12,794 nucleotides of DNA, taken from assembly GCA_026770615.1 (NCBI GenBank), contig MU631777.1, forward strand, positions 25,525 through 38,318, in the 5' to 3' direction. The notes beneath the pieces are model-generated. The model did no database searches. It saw nothing but the letters and a program-made list of their open reading frames with translations, and had not been told where the DNA came from. A program made the position numbers and the translations under genes. This DNA comes from Pavlovales sp. CCMP2436 (taxonomy: Eukaryota > Haptophyta > Pavlovophyceae > Pavlovales). Positions 1-8,458 of the stretch are shown here, piece by piece (positions within the stretch are counted from its first letter, which is position 1; each line of letters opens with the position of its first letter).

Positions 1-187
1 TGCCGCGATCGTACCGATCGTGTCGATGAGTTGCTTTTTGATGCGCGCGGCCGCCTCCATCGGACTCACGCCCATCAGCGCGTACATCTTGCGGCCTCCC
101 TGCGCCGCGATTTCTATATCATCTGCACGTCGGCCACGCAGGAGGAGCGAGGGTGTTCCTCGCTCTCCACGCCGCCCTAAGCGCTCA
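1..187 (-). CDS. Possible partial exon or ORF running off the left edge, unknown product
   Basis: On the minus strand a frame stays open from about 187 to base 1 and leaves the window without a stop. From the ATG at 85-87 it reads MYALMGVSPMEAAARIKK and continues with a Leu/Ile-rich stretch, a plausible protein composition with GC-rich third positions. Upstream of the ATG the frame stays open for about 33 more codons, back to a candidate acceptor AG at 188-189. A branch-site-like TACTAAT lies just upstream of that (plus positions about 201-207). So this could be an internal exon, or the first exon starting at 87. I do not recognise the family. The plus-strand ORF over the same bases looks like its shadow. 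Only about 60 residues are visible, so confidence is low. Confidence 0.3.
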
Positions 188-839
188 CTGACTCATGCCT
201 ATTAGTACCTCCTGAAATTTGCCTATTCAATAGGAATGTTTTTTTAGTTGAAATATGTATTAAGTTAGTATTATTTTATAGTTATTGAGGAGGTTCTGAT
301 GGGGTAGGCTCTTTCTTTGCCTCTTAAGACCTTACCCTCCAAGGTTCAGCTCTGGAGAACGAACTAGAGAGAAATGACGACAGCGTGTACCTTGCCTATT
401 GAATTAGTTTAAGTAGGATCCGCCTTAAAGGTCTAGCCGCTAACTAAGTTTTTTGTCTTGAGTTTGGTTGACGTTAAACTTAAAGATTAAGAACGAACTA
501 GCGAATATATAAATTTAGTTACTGTAATGACTCAGGTAGATCTGGCAACAGAGAAGAATCTGGCTGGGTGCCCATTGGCTGTTAGCGCTGGCCATTCGGG
601 ACCATAACAGCCCCACAATCAAGAGTCTGCGACCGACCGCTGTTATCTGCGAGCAGGCCTTCCCACGCCAGCGGCTCGTGAGGCTTGTGCGGTCTGCAGT
701 CATGATTTGGAAGAGTGATCAATCAAAAGCCTAAGCGGCCGATCTTGGCCGCGTACTCGGAGCTCCTCGGCGTGCTCGAGCAACTGGGACAGCGGGCAGC
801 GGGAGGCAGGCGCGCATAACTGCTTCGCGCTCGGGCACT
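188..839. other. Gene-poor spacer with a short palindrome
   Basis: I see no convincing gene here. The left half (about 210-530) is AT-rich with stops in all frames. It contains the perfect 13-bp palindrome CCTATTCAATAGG at 222-234, and two further copies of GCCTATT lie near 197 and 393. The right half (about 530-830) is of mixed composition. The one ORF there, on the minus strand at 515-703, has no similarity I can recognise and no usable neighbours. Confidence 0.6.
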
Positions 840-1145
840 TCACTTGCCGAACTTCTTCCGTCGACGAATCTCGCATTGCTTCCCTTTAACCTGGCAGGCC
901 TCCGCCATCGTCTTCTCCATCGGGTGGCACTCTTGGCAGAGGGCGCCCTCGGAGAAGGCCGCCGGGAGGAAGGCGCCCTCGGAAAGAGCGCGGCAGTGGC
1001 AGCAGTGGCACTCTTGGCAGAGGGCGCTCTCGGAGAAGGCCAACGGGAGGAAGGCACCCTCGGAAGGCGTGGCTACGTCGTCCGATGAGTCAAAATCGAG
1101 GGCGGGTAGCGTGAAGAGCGAGGGCGTGAAGAGCGAGGGGTTCAT
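840..1145 (-). CDS. Small Cys-rich protein with a 27-residue tandem repeat, hypothetical
   Basis: This ORF has an ATG at 1143-1145 and a stop at 840-842, giving 101 residues. A longer reading to 1166 would need a TTG start, so the ATG is preferred. The N-terminus has a tandem TPSLF pair, encoded by two 15-bp repeats at 1111-1140. An acidic patch (DFDSSDD) follows. Then come two copies of a 27-residue unit of the form SEGAFLPxAFSExALCQECH, joined by a CCHC stretch. The tail is basic and ends in RRRKKFGK. The CQEC pairs and CCHC suggest metal binding, but I recognise no known zinc-finger family. Because the 81-bp DNA repeat is a multiple of three, it keeps several frames open, including two on the plus strand, so coding status is uncertain. 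The minus frame is favoured for its ATG start, its Cys/His pairs and its natural-looking basic tail. It could also be the last exon of a longer gene. Confidence 0.4.
   Translation of the reverse strand: MNPSLFTPSLFTLPALDFDSSDDVATPSEGAFLPLAFSESALCQECHCCHCRALSEGAFLPAAFSEGALCQECHPMEKTMAEACQVKGKQCEIRRRKKFGK
925..1065. repeat. 81-bp tandem repeat, two copies
   Basis: A 60-bp block starting TGGCACTCTTGGCAG at 925-984 recurs at 1006-1065, a period of exactly 81 bp, with few substitutions. The 21 bp between the two blocks are GC-rich and include a GGCAGTGGCAGCAGTGG stretch. The period is divisible by three, so on the minus strand it produces the 27-residue protein repeat in the ORF at 840-1145. Confidence 0.85.
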
Positions 1146-1644
1146 CTCCTTGCCGGCGGGCTCCAAGCCGGGGCGAGGAGCGAGGGCGGTGCTTTGCGGC
1201 GTCCGGTTCGGGTCAATTGGCGAAGGGTCAACCCGCCCGAAAGTTGTGGTTCAGTTTTAAAAATGAAGGCGCGATCTGAATCTCTGGAGCGAGCCAGGTA
1301 ATTAGAACGGGCGAGCCCGGGTGGCGGCCAGGGCACCGGCCTCCCGTGACTTTGCGGTTTGACAACTCGCTCTGTTTGCGAAATGGTAAGCGCAATAGGC
1401 AAATCGCGCTGACTGCTTGGGAAGCAAAGCCCGGGTGAACAGGTGCAAGTAGAGTGGGTGGCATCCTGGCGGTGACACATGCGGTTGTATTCGGCGGCTG
1501 GAACTTCCCGGACAAATCAAGGAAACTTCAAACTCACACTCGCAGAAATACCTTTTTAAAAGTGGCACATGCGCGAAGCGCGGAAGCGTCCGGCGCAAGG
1601 GCTTGGCGTTGGCGTCAAGCTCGAGCAGCAGATCGGAGCGGGCG
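1146..1644. other. Intergenic stretch between divergent genes
   Basis: About 500 bases lie between the start of the minus-strand Cys-rich ORF and the start of the HNH-like gene on the plus strand. Several ORFs cross it, but none has recognisable domains, and they overlap each other and the first exon of the next gene, so I treat them as shadows. If both flanking genes are real, this is a shared divergent promoter region. I see no clear TATA box. Confidence 0.4.
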
Positions 1645-2797
1645 ATGCCGTGGGCGCTACAGGAGAGCGCTAAGACCGACTCGCGTTTCGCTTCGCTGCT
1701 GCGCGAGCGTCTCGGCGCCGACGCGCGGGTGGCCGACCTCGTGGTCGCAAGCTTCGCGGCCGCCGTTTGCGACGAGGGCGTGGGCTCGAACGCTGACGTA
1801 TGGGGAGCAACTTTGCGAGACACGTGTCTGGAGTGCGGGCTCGAGGACGAGCTCCCCGAGATATTCTACGACCTGATCGCGAGTCTGCAACGGCACGGCG
1901 TTGTGCTCGACGTCAAGGTGTGTAAATGTATAAAAACGTCCGGCCCCGTAAAGGTCTCCAGTCTCCCAGTGGTGCAGCAACAGCACACTGTTAGCCTAGG
2001 ACCGTTCCCGAGCACACGGATAGCGTCATCATCTCCTCGTCGTCATCTGAGCTTACCCCCCCCTCCCCTACCCTCCCCCCCCTCCTTCCCCCTCCTAAAG
2101 CGCCGGTGCCGCCGCTCGCGCCGATGGGACGCGCGTCCTCGCTCTGCTCGAAGAGGATGGGCTGTACCACGAGGTGGTCGTGAAGGCGGTCCTCGATTCT
2201 GTGGTGGCGCCGCCAGCGCCTAAGCAGAAGCGCGAAACCGCCGCGCAGCAAACCGCGGAGATGCGCCGCTACCGTGTGTTATTTACTGAGTGGTGCAAAC
2301 CGCAGGAGCTGGCAGAGGATTTGGTCGTGAATATTGAGATCGTGGTTGACGACGATGACGACGAGTCACGTGGCGAGGGCGTGTGCAAGATGTGTATAAG
2401 GAGCTCGCCGATTTTCTTCCACCATGTACTGTCTGGCTTTTTTTTCTTTTTTCTTTAAATATGTCCAGCCCAGACCCTAGCCTCAGCCAGAATCTGATCT
2501 GTTCGGTGTGTGCTCTCACCGTCTTCCCCCACTGCCTGTCCACTACTGCCTACACAGCTCATCCCGCGCGAGACGCATGGTAAGTACATCCGTGCTCGCT
2601 CGCTCCCATCCGGGGTTGAGGGCGCACCTACTCGCATATTCCTCGCCACCTACGGCATGCTACTCTGCCGTCCTTGCCACACGCACGTGCACCGGGTCGG
2701 CAGCAACGACGAACTCGCGGAAACGCTCAGCGCGCCTAGTAAAATCCTCGCGCATCCCGCCGTGCAAATATTTCTCGCCTGGCGGATAGTCCGGTAA
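1645..2797 (+). CDS. HNH-endonuclease-like protein with Tudor-like segment, three exons
   Basis: Proposed exons are 1645-1919, 2101-2425 and 2558-2797, which join in phase to give 279 residues. The introns start GTGTAA and GTACTG; the first ends in a long C/T tract plus AAAG, the second in CTACACAG. The second junction is supported by the motif it restores: FFHH at the end of exon 2 joins LIPRETHGK in exon 3. HHLIPRxTH is the core of a eukaryotic HNH-like family. The zinc pair before it is C187-x2-C190, and the second is C237-x2-C240 in the stretch LLCRPCHTHVHR. Residues about 98-170 hold a Tudor-like segment: VLALLEEDGLYHEVVV, then YRVLFTEWCKPQELAEDL, followed by a run of Asp. Residues about 12-75 are helical and loosely recall the N-terminal fold of CCDC43. 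The expected Asn of the HNH triad appears to be Ala230, so catalysis is doubtful. Role: possibly nucleic-acid or chromatin binding, by inference only. Confidence 0.72.
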
Positions 2798-3126
2798 CAT
2801 GGAGTAGAAACTTTCAGGCTGAGACGCTTATATATTATAAATACGAGTTCGCCCGTGATGTATGAATGAAGAGATAGTTCTCTATTAATAATCAATCAGC
2901 ACAAATTACTCGTGCCGCGCTGCTCAGCGCACACCATGCGCTCAGCCCAATGAATGACAACGCCGTTGGAGGGCTGAGTGGCGCAAGTGGCATCGCTCGA
3001 TCAGCTCGTTGCTCGCTTGCTGCACATGAGCAGTTAATGTTATAAGAGGGATTTAGACGTAATGAAATATTCACGTTCACGGACATCCGCTGGCGGCTGG
3101 GCGCCCGGCTGAAGCGAGCAGGCTTG
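2798..3126. other. Convergent intergenic spacer
   Basis: This 329-base spacer lies between the stop of the HNH-like gene (plus) and the stop of the Sel1/MYND gene (minus), so the two genes converge tail to tail. It is AT-rich near 2825-2905 and mixed afterwards. It presumably holds both 3' untranslated regions. I see no further gene or strong structure in it. Confidence 0.6.
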
Positions 3127-4437
3127 CTACTCGGCAGCCAGCGCCGCGCCGTGCTCATCCGCGCCGCCATCCGCAGCCGCCGCGGCCTCCTCACGGGCCG
3201 CGGCGAAGGTCTTGCAGCTATGCTTGTGCACGGGCCACATGCGCTGGACGCACTCGGCGCCACAGAACTTGGCGGTGAGGCACTTAGAGCACGCCCTGAG
3301 CTTCCGCGTCTTGCCGCAGCCGACGCAGCACGCCTTGACGACCTCGGGATCGTACGCGTACTTGCTGAGCGCAGCGAGTGCCTCGAGACGGCACTGCTCG
3401 TCTTCCGTCTGCTGCGCCGCCTGCGCAAGGAATCGAGCGGCCTCTCCCGGCGCGGCAGGCAACGCCCTGCCTGCAGCCACTTCCCGGAGGATGAGCCTGC
3501 CCAGTAAGAGCTGGGATCGCGCGAACCCCTGCTCGGCTGCGAGGCGGTAATACCGAGCAGCCTCGCCCATGTCCTGCGGCATGCCCCTGCCATATTCGCA
3601 AAACATTCCGAGGTTGAGCCGCGCTTTAACGTGGCCCTGCTCGGCTGCGAGGCGGTAGAGGCGCGCAGCATCGGCGTCATCCTGCGGCACGCCCCTGCCT
3701 TGTTCGAACAGTATCGCAAGATTGAACTGTGCGGCCGCGTAGCCCTGCTCGGCTGCCAGGCGGTAGAGGTGAGCAGCCTCGCGATTGTCCTGCGGCAAAC
3801 CGCCCGTGCCACTTTCGTGGAAACCCGCTAAGTTGAACTGTCCCAACGGATGCCCCTGCTCGGCTGCGAGGCGGTAGAGGCGAGCAGCCTCGGCGTCGTC
3901 CTGCGGCAACCCGCCCCTGCCTTCGTCGATGAAAACACCCAAGTTGAACTGCGCGTCAGGGACACCCTTATCGGCGGCCAGGCCATAGAAATTAGCAGTC
4001 TCGCGATCGTCCTGCGGCACACCCTTCCCTTGTCCGAGGCATTGACCGAGACTATACTGCCCCAACGCGTGCCCCTGCTCGGCCGCGCGGCGGTAGAGGC
4101 GAGCGGCCTCGTCGTCGTCCTGAGGCATCCCTTTACCGAGTTGATAGAAATGACCGAGTTTGCACTGCGCGTCTGCGTGCTCCTTGTTGGCCGCACGGTG
4201 GAAGAGGCGAGAAGCCGCGTGTTCGTCCTGCGGCACGCCCTTACCATCGCGGTAGCAAACCCCGAGGCCGAACTGCGCGTCCAAGTGGCCCTGGTCGGCG
4301 GCGCGGCGGTAGAGGACAGCAGCCTCGGCCTCATCCTGCGGCACGTTATGCCCAACGGAGTAGCAGTTCCCGAGGCCGTGCTGCGCATCCGCATCGCCCT
4401 GGTCGGCCATTCGGCGAAGCTCGCTCACGTCTGCCAT
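3127..4437 (-). CDS. Sel1-like repeat protein with C-terminal MYND zinc finger
   Basis: This is an intronless 436-residue ORF with a clear ATG at 4435-4437. From residue 2 to about 330 it carries nine consecutive Sel1-like repeats of 36-38 residues. Each follows the pattern EAARLYRLAAEQGHxxAQFNLG, then a loop ending GVPQDD. A degenerate tenth helix pair follows to about 365. Residues 371-408 form a MYND zinc finger: CVGC, then CSKC, FCGAEC and WPVHKHSC, with all eight ligands in place (C-x2-C, C-x2-C, C-x3-C, H-x3-C). The tail is Ala/Glu-rich. Sel1 solenoids are protein-interaction scaffolds and MYND fingers bind proline-rich peptides, so an adaptor role is likely; the partner is unknown. No signal peptide or membrane segment is seen, suggesting a cytosolic or nuclear protein. 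The MYND region is duplicated at the right end of the window. Long plus-strand ORFs over this interval are shadows created by the repeats. Confidence 0.93.
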   Translation of the reverse strand: MADVSELRRMADQGDADAQHGLGNCYSVGHNVPQDEAEAAVLYRRAADQGHLDAQFGLGVCYRDGKGVPQDEHAASRLFHRAANKEHADAQCKLGHFYQLGKGMPQDDDEAARLYRRAAEQGHALGQYSLGQCLGQGKGVPQDDRETANFYGLAADKGVPDAQFNLGVFIDEGRGGLPQDDAEAARLYRLAAEQGHPLGQFNLAGFHESGTGGLPQDNREAAHLYRLAAEQGYAAAQFNLAILFEQGRGVPQDDADAARLYRLAAEQGHVKARLNLGMFCEYGRGMPQDMGEAARYYRLAAEQGFARSQLLLGRLILREVAAGRALPAAPGEAARFLAQAAQQTEDEQCRLEALAALSKYAYDPEVVKACCVGCGKTRKLRACSKCLTAKFCGAECVQRMWPVHKHSCKTFAAAREEAAAAADGGADEHGAALAAE

Positions 4438-4718
4438 CGCACCTGGCAGCGACGAGGCGCGAAGGCACTTGGCCCGAGCTGCTCGAGGCGAGGCGCGCTG
4501 AGAAGGCCCGAGCGGTGAGCGAGAGGGGTCGGCTGCGCAAGGTGATCAGCCCCGTGTGCGAGCTGCGAGCGGGGGCTGCTGAGGCGCTGTCGAGGCGGGG
4601 CCGTTCGCTGCGAGGGGGGCAGAGATGGCTGCCGAGGGAGGCGCCGCTTTTGAAAAGCGAGAGCAGGCGTGGATGAGGTAGTAGATGAAGCGTCCGTGAT
4701 GGAGGTAGCCGATAGCAG

Positions 4719-4735
4719 ATATATATATTGGTCAG
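4719..4735 (-). promoter_or_regulatory. Possible CCAAT/TATA-like element upstream of the Sel1/MYND gene
   Basis: Read on the minus strand, this short AT island is CCAAT followed directly by ATATATATAT. It lies about 285 bases upstream of the Sel1/MYND start codon. Its sequence is promoter-like, but the distance is long for a TATA box and the motif is simple, so this is weak support. Confidence 0.2.
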
Positions 4736-4755
4736 TTCGTGATTTTGTGCATACG

Positions 4756-4912
4756 GGGGATCGCAGGCAATAAGAAACCGTCGTGTTAAAAAACTGAGCC
4801 TTTTTGCATTGTTTGTATATAATTTAAGCAAATTTAAGCATTGTTTGTATATAATTTGCTAAGAAACTCAGCCTCAGCCTGAAAAAGCGCCGTTCTTATT
4901 GCCGCGATCCCC
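4756..4912. repeat. MITE-like foldback element with terminal inverted repeats
   Basis: The left end (4756-4776, 21 bases starting GGGGATCGC and ending GCAATAAGAA) is the reverse complement of the right end (4893-4912), apart from one extra base. The 157-bp unit has an AT-rich core. Inside, a 20-bp block GCATTGTTTGTATATAATTT occurs at 4806-4825 and 4838-4857 (period 32), and the 10-mer AATTTAAGCA is tandem at 4821-4840. The similar stretches ACTGAGCC (4793-4800) and ACTCAGCC (4866-4873) flank the core. Short inverted ends, small size and an AT-rich non-coding core are typical of a miniature inverted-repeat element. I see no convincing target-site duplication, so the class is unassigned. Confidence 0.6.
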
Positions 4913-6150
4913 TGTAGTTTCCTCCCGTCAAGCTCAGAGCCATGCAACCCACTCGTGCGCCATCTGTGCGAGCCTCGCGTGCGCTCCGTCGCCTCGGCGA
5001 TCAACCTGGCCATCTGCCCAGGGGTCCGCCGAGAGCGGCTCAAGCCCGTCCAGACCCTTTATTGTTAGGGGGGGGGATATGTATGCGAGGACCCGCAACG
5101 CTCGCTGTTACGCTAGGAACATATATGTAGAGGCAGTGCCTCTAAGAAAGGCTAAATGCAATTTTACAGGATTTCTATAGGTTTGGAGGGCCGGTTTTGG
5201 GCTCCGCTCGAGTAGGTTTGGACCGCCGATTTGATCCGGGCGGCGGGTAGCTACAACGGAACAACTCATCATATGACTTGATTCAGATACTAGTACTATA
5301 CAACGGAACAAATATTGTAATATACTAGCTCAGCTTGAGGAATTAAGACAGATTTGCTCTAAGAGGCTCGAACAAATTTCTTCGGCCTCGAGCAACTGCT
5401 GGAAGCCTGCCCCTAGACCTTGCAGCGCTAGTCGGATCCCGAGCCTCGGGAAGCAGGTCGAAGTAAGTCTAACATACTACATTTACAGGAAGGAAACTGA
5501 AGGCAGCAGCCCCAAAATCCCGACGTAACAGTCTGAATCCGGCTCTGCGCCCGGACTGGTTATCAACCACTGATAGTCCAGTCAGTGTCTGCGGTCAGAC
5601 CAGCACCACGCTGGATCCGTAGCCTGACAACCTCCGCGCTTACGCGGCGGGCGGTGTAACGGCTGTTTGTAGGTTCTGAAATCGACTTTTTCAAGTTATC
5701 TTAGAAGCATTGTGTAAAGGGCGCGTCAACAGGCGTGATCGTCACTGACGCGCTCACCAAATTATCCCCTCCCCCCCCCTCCCTCCCTCCTCCCCCAAAA
5801 AAGCCAACATGGTTTCAAAAAAAAAATCAGGGAAATCTATGCAATCTGGTTGCAAGCAAAAAAAATTGCGCTGCGCGCGCTAAAAGTAAAACTTCGGCCT
5901 ATGTTGTCGGATGAAGACGATTAATGGCTCGTTGGACGCCTCTCGACAAGGGCCATCGGCTCCCATAGCTAACTCCAATCAGGCTATCGTGCAATAAAAC
6001 CGGTAATTTGCTCATTTTCCTGTTTGGCGTTTCAGCCTTCAGGCTTTTTTTAAGCTACGACTTACTTAAAAGGAAGACAGGCAGCAGCAGTCAGGCAAAT
6101 CTGATGTGTGCGGCCGACAGATTCAGCCAGTGATCGCCCAGGTGGCGGGC
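4913..6150. other. Gene-free spacer with short repeats and homopolymer runs
   Basis: No convincing gene is visible in over 1.2 kb. It contains a G9 run near 5069, two copies of TAGGTTTGGA (5178-5187 and 5213-5222), two copies of ACAACGGAACAA (5253-5264 and 5300-5311), a potential stem GACTGG/CCAGTC (5554-5559 with 5578-5583), a pure C/T tract (about 5765-5796), and A-rich runs (5817-5827 and 5859-5865). A minus-strand ORF at 4834-5043 overlaps the foldback element and has no recognisable domain. The stretch is best read as decayed repeat or mobile DNA. Confidence 0.55.
5765..5796. repeat. Low-complexity C/T tract
   Basis: This stretch is almost entirely C with scattered T, and A-runs follow it. 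It resembles the polypyrimidine tracts at intron 3' ends elsewhere in the window, but here no coding exon follows, so it is recorded only as low-complexity sequence. Confidence 0.8.
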
Positions 6151-7743
6151 CTACGCGGCTTCATGCCACGACCGCGTCTCTTGTCGCTGGTGGTATACGC
6201 CCTCAGCCCACTCCTCGGTGCCGTCGTCGTCTGCGCCACCGTGTGCCGCGCCGCCGCCACCGATGTTCTCCATACGCGCGCGCGCTATGATGACCTCTGC
6301 GTGTCCACGCAAGGCGCACATACCGATCTCCTGCCGCATCTTCCACAGGAGGGCGGTGCGTGCGAGCTGTTCGGAGGGAGCTCCCGTGCGCCCTCGCAGT
6401 GCGCGCACGCCCATGCTGGCAAAGTTGGCGACTAGCGTTTCCAAGCCGGCCAAAAACTCCCCAAAGGCGCCAACTGCGAGAGCAGTGAACGGGTCGCCGC
6501 CTGGGGGGCAGAAGGTCAGCGCGCGGGCCTCCATTGGGCCAGTCTGCCCAGCTGGTGTGTGGAAGAAGTCGCGGTCGAGCTTGATGAGTTCCTTAATGCG
6601 CTCGCCAGGTAGCGTGTCGGCGCGCCTGCTCACCGCGCCCTGCGGGTATTGCCCATCGGTGTCCTTGTACCGAGTAGGGCAGAACGCGATGGTCTTGAGT
6701 TCGAATAGCCGCGGGACTGCACGCCCACCCCAGTGGTCGTACTCGGCGTAAAAGTCGACCTTCGGCCCGGGTCGCCGGCCGACTCCGCCGTAGTAGAGGT
6801 GGTAAGCCGCTGGGTTGGCGGCGAGCACCGAGCCAAAGATGTCTCCAACCTCGGTGCGCGCGAACGCACTCACGGACCTCGCAAACTCCGCGAGGAGGGC
6901 GAGGATCGGGTCGTGCCGGAGCTTGGCGATGTGGCCGCCGGTGACGCCTGCGCCCGTGGCTGCGACGAGGTTGTCTCCGAACGCGTCGATGAGGTGGCCG
7001 AAGAGCCGCGCGCCGCGCGCGACGAGGCCGGCGCAGATGGGGCTCTGGACGCCAAAGAAGCGCGCGATGATCCCCACCCACTCGCCGGTGTTGCATAGCC
7101 CGTAGCCGTCCGGACCCAGGCGGAGCTGTTGCGATCGAGGCTCCTGAAGAGGTGTACGGCGCGATCGCTGCGGTGTCGCGCGTTGATCTGCATCTTGAGC
7201 ACGTCGTACCGGTGAGCCTCCAGATCGTCGGTGAGATCCTTCTGCATGTTGAGGCACAGCCTGCCGGCGCTCATGCGCGCCGTCGGCCACGCTTCCTCTG
7301 GAGGTAGGTGAAGCACGGAGGTTGGCCGATCTCCGTTGGCCCCCGCTCCTGTGGCGATGCCGGCCTCCTGCTGCAGCTGCAACCAGCAGCGTCGGAAGGC
7401 CTGTCCCTGTAGCGGCGGTGGTAGAGAGCCTGCCCCGGAAGACGGCAGCTGGTACGCGCGCCAGCCGTGCTGCTGCATGTCCACAAAGGAGAATGTTCCG
7501 CCCCAACGTGCGCTCGACCTGCGGCAGCTCGAGCATCCCGCGCTGCGTGACGTCGCTGGCCGGGTTGGTCGCGTCGGCCCACACATCGAGAAAGGCTGGC
7601 ACCGCCTGCACCTTGGCGCCACAGAAGGCGGCCGGCGATATGTCGACCATTTGCCAAAGTCCGTCGCCACGGTAGCGGCGGGGAAGCGCGAGGCGGGTCG
7701 CGAACTGATTCGTCGTCAAATTTAATAAAAAAAAGGCGCCAAT
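6151..7743 (-). pseudogene. Frameshifted ORF with PD-(D/E)XK-like ELK motif, mobile-element type
   Basis: A long minus-strand frame ends with a TAG at 6151-6153. Its N-terminal part reads RLALPRRYRGDGLWQMVD; its C-terminal part has TGEWVGIIARFFGV, then KVDFYAEYD, and about ten residues later FELKTI. The Asp plus E-x-K arrangement resembles the catalytic core of PD-(D/E)XK nucleases. Between about 7500 and 7110 the sensible frame shifts: there FSFVDMQQHGWRAYQL and LNMQKDLTDDLEAHRYDVL read in another frame. The first shift is explained by one extra base in the C4 run at 7501-7504, the second by one missing base near 7100-7135, so the two compensate. The open frame reaches 7743 without an ATG; only TTG occurs near 7719. 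So the 5' end is missing, spliced or decayed. From memory, the C-terminal pattern resembles repetitive ORFs of algal and dinoflagellate genomes, so it is likely a mobile-element or multicopy protein. Sequencing error in a living gene is the main alternative. Confidence 0.55.
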
Positions 7744-7833
7744 TTAAGTAATTTCAAATGCAGACAAAAAAAATCCTGAAACGTCACTTGTCCCTCAGCG
7801 GGGGACACAAGTTAAACACCCCGGCATCCTTGG

Positions 7834-8371
7834 TGCGAGAGCGGTTCGGGCCACTCGGAGGTGGGGTCGAGCCCGAACACGACTGCTTTACTTGCTGCGC
7901 TTTCCAGGGTCGCCCCACGCTGGGCCAGTTGGGCCCGTCTCAAACGGAGAGCTGTGCGCGCCGCCTCCTTCATGCCTTCGAACAATGCGGCCGTGAAGCG
8001 AGGAGATAACGCGCGCGCAGGGTGGCACTGTGAGCAGCGGGCAGTGTGAGCGCGAGCGCACGCACCTCGCGACAAACGGCACGCACCTGCTCAACGAACG
8101 TCATCTGCATGCCTCTCGCTGGCTGGCGTCGCCTGTCTCATGGCGTTCACGCCCACTTCAAGTCGCTGGCGCTCACAGTGCCCGCCTAGTGCGCGTTCTG
8201 GACGGCACTTCACGGCCGCAGTGTTCGAAGGCATGAAGGAAGCGGTGCGCACAGCTCTCCGTTTGAGACGGCCCAACTGGCCCAGCGTGGGGTGACCCTG
8301 AAGAGCGCAGCAAGTAAAGCAGTCGTGTTTGTCCGCGACCCCACCTCCGAGTGGCCCAAAGCGCTCTCGCA
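7834..8371. repeat. Large imperfect inverted repeat, 200-bp arms, 138-bp loop
   Basis: The left arm (7834-8033) and right arm (8172-8371) are reverse complements with roughly 85-90% identity by eye and a few small indels. Perfect stretches include the block around GACTGCTTTACTTGCTGCGC and the block around TCTCAAACGGAGAGCTGTGC. The left arm, read on the minus strand, encodes an open peptide including LFEGMKEAARTALRLRRAQL and ending DPTSEWPEPLSH. The right arm, read on the plus strand, encodes the homologous VFEGMKEAVRTALRLRR but loses frame by a one-base deletion, then resumes with SAASKAVVF and DPTSEWP. So this appears to be a head-to-head duplication of a once-coding segment, sitting between the PD-(D/E)XK-like ORF and the dynamin gene. 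It may be a foldback transposon, or it could give a long hairpin RNA if transcribed. Confidence 0.8.
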
Positions 8372-8458
8372 TCAAAGAACACGTGGTGTATTCTGTAGCG
8401 GGTCCAAGACCAGCTTGGCCGTTTCAGGCTAATTTGAAAAGCGGTGATTCTGATTCAA

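Noticed and set aside
515..703. 62-residue minus-strand ORF that looked vaguely transposase-like
   Set aside because: Too short, with no motif, repeat or neighbouring element to support it.
1302..1823. 173-residue minus-strand ORF opposite the first exon of the HNH-like gene
   Set aside because: Overlaps a better-supported plus-strand exon and shows no recognisable domain.
2383..2430. Alternative exon reading VYKELADFLPPC in a different frame near the end of exon 2 of the HNH-like gene
   Set aside because: It looked natural at first and its GT at 2431 is also in phase, but no in-frame connection to the upstream exon exists. The other frame restores the conserved HHLIPRxTH motif with the CxxC pair.
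3124..3507. Plus-strand ORFs across the Sel1/MYND gene (also 3212-3550 and 3850-4518)
   Set aside because: They are antisense shadows. The codon structure of the Sel1 repeats keeps other frames open, while the minus frame shows clear Sel1 and MYND motifs.
2892..3812. 306-residue minus-strand ORF overlapping the 3' half of the Sel1/MYND gene in another frame
   Set aside because: Arg/Ser/Ala-rich repetitive translation with no domain; a frame shadow of the repeats.
4346..5043. Two minus-strand ORFs (4346-4831 and 4834-5043) upstream of the Sel1 gene
   Set aside because: Both cross the foldback element, share its duplicated KLYTNNA peptide purely because of the DNA repeat, and have no domain.
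6593..7096. Arg-rich minus-strand ORFs in other frames of the PD-(D/E)XK-like ORF (also 7271-7657)
   Set aside because: Arg/Pro/His-rich composition typical of GC-rich shadow frames.
7812..8075. Left arm of the inverted repeat as a 5' exon of the PD-(D/E)XK-like ORF
   Set aside because: It lies upstream on the same strand and a T-rich intron-like stretch separates them, but the only plausible donor (GTGTTT) and acceptor do not match in phase.
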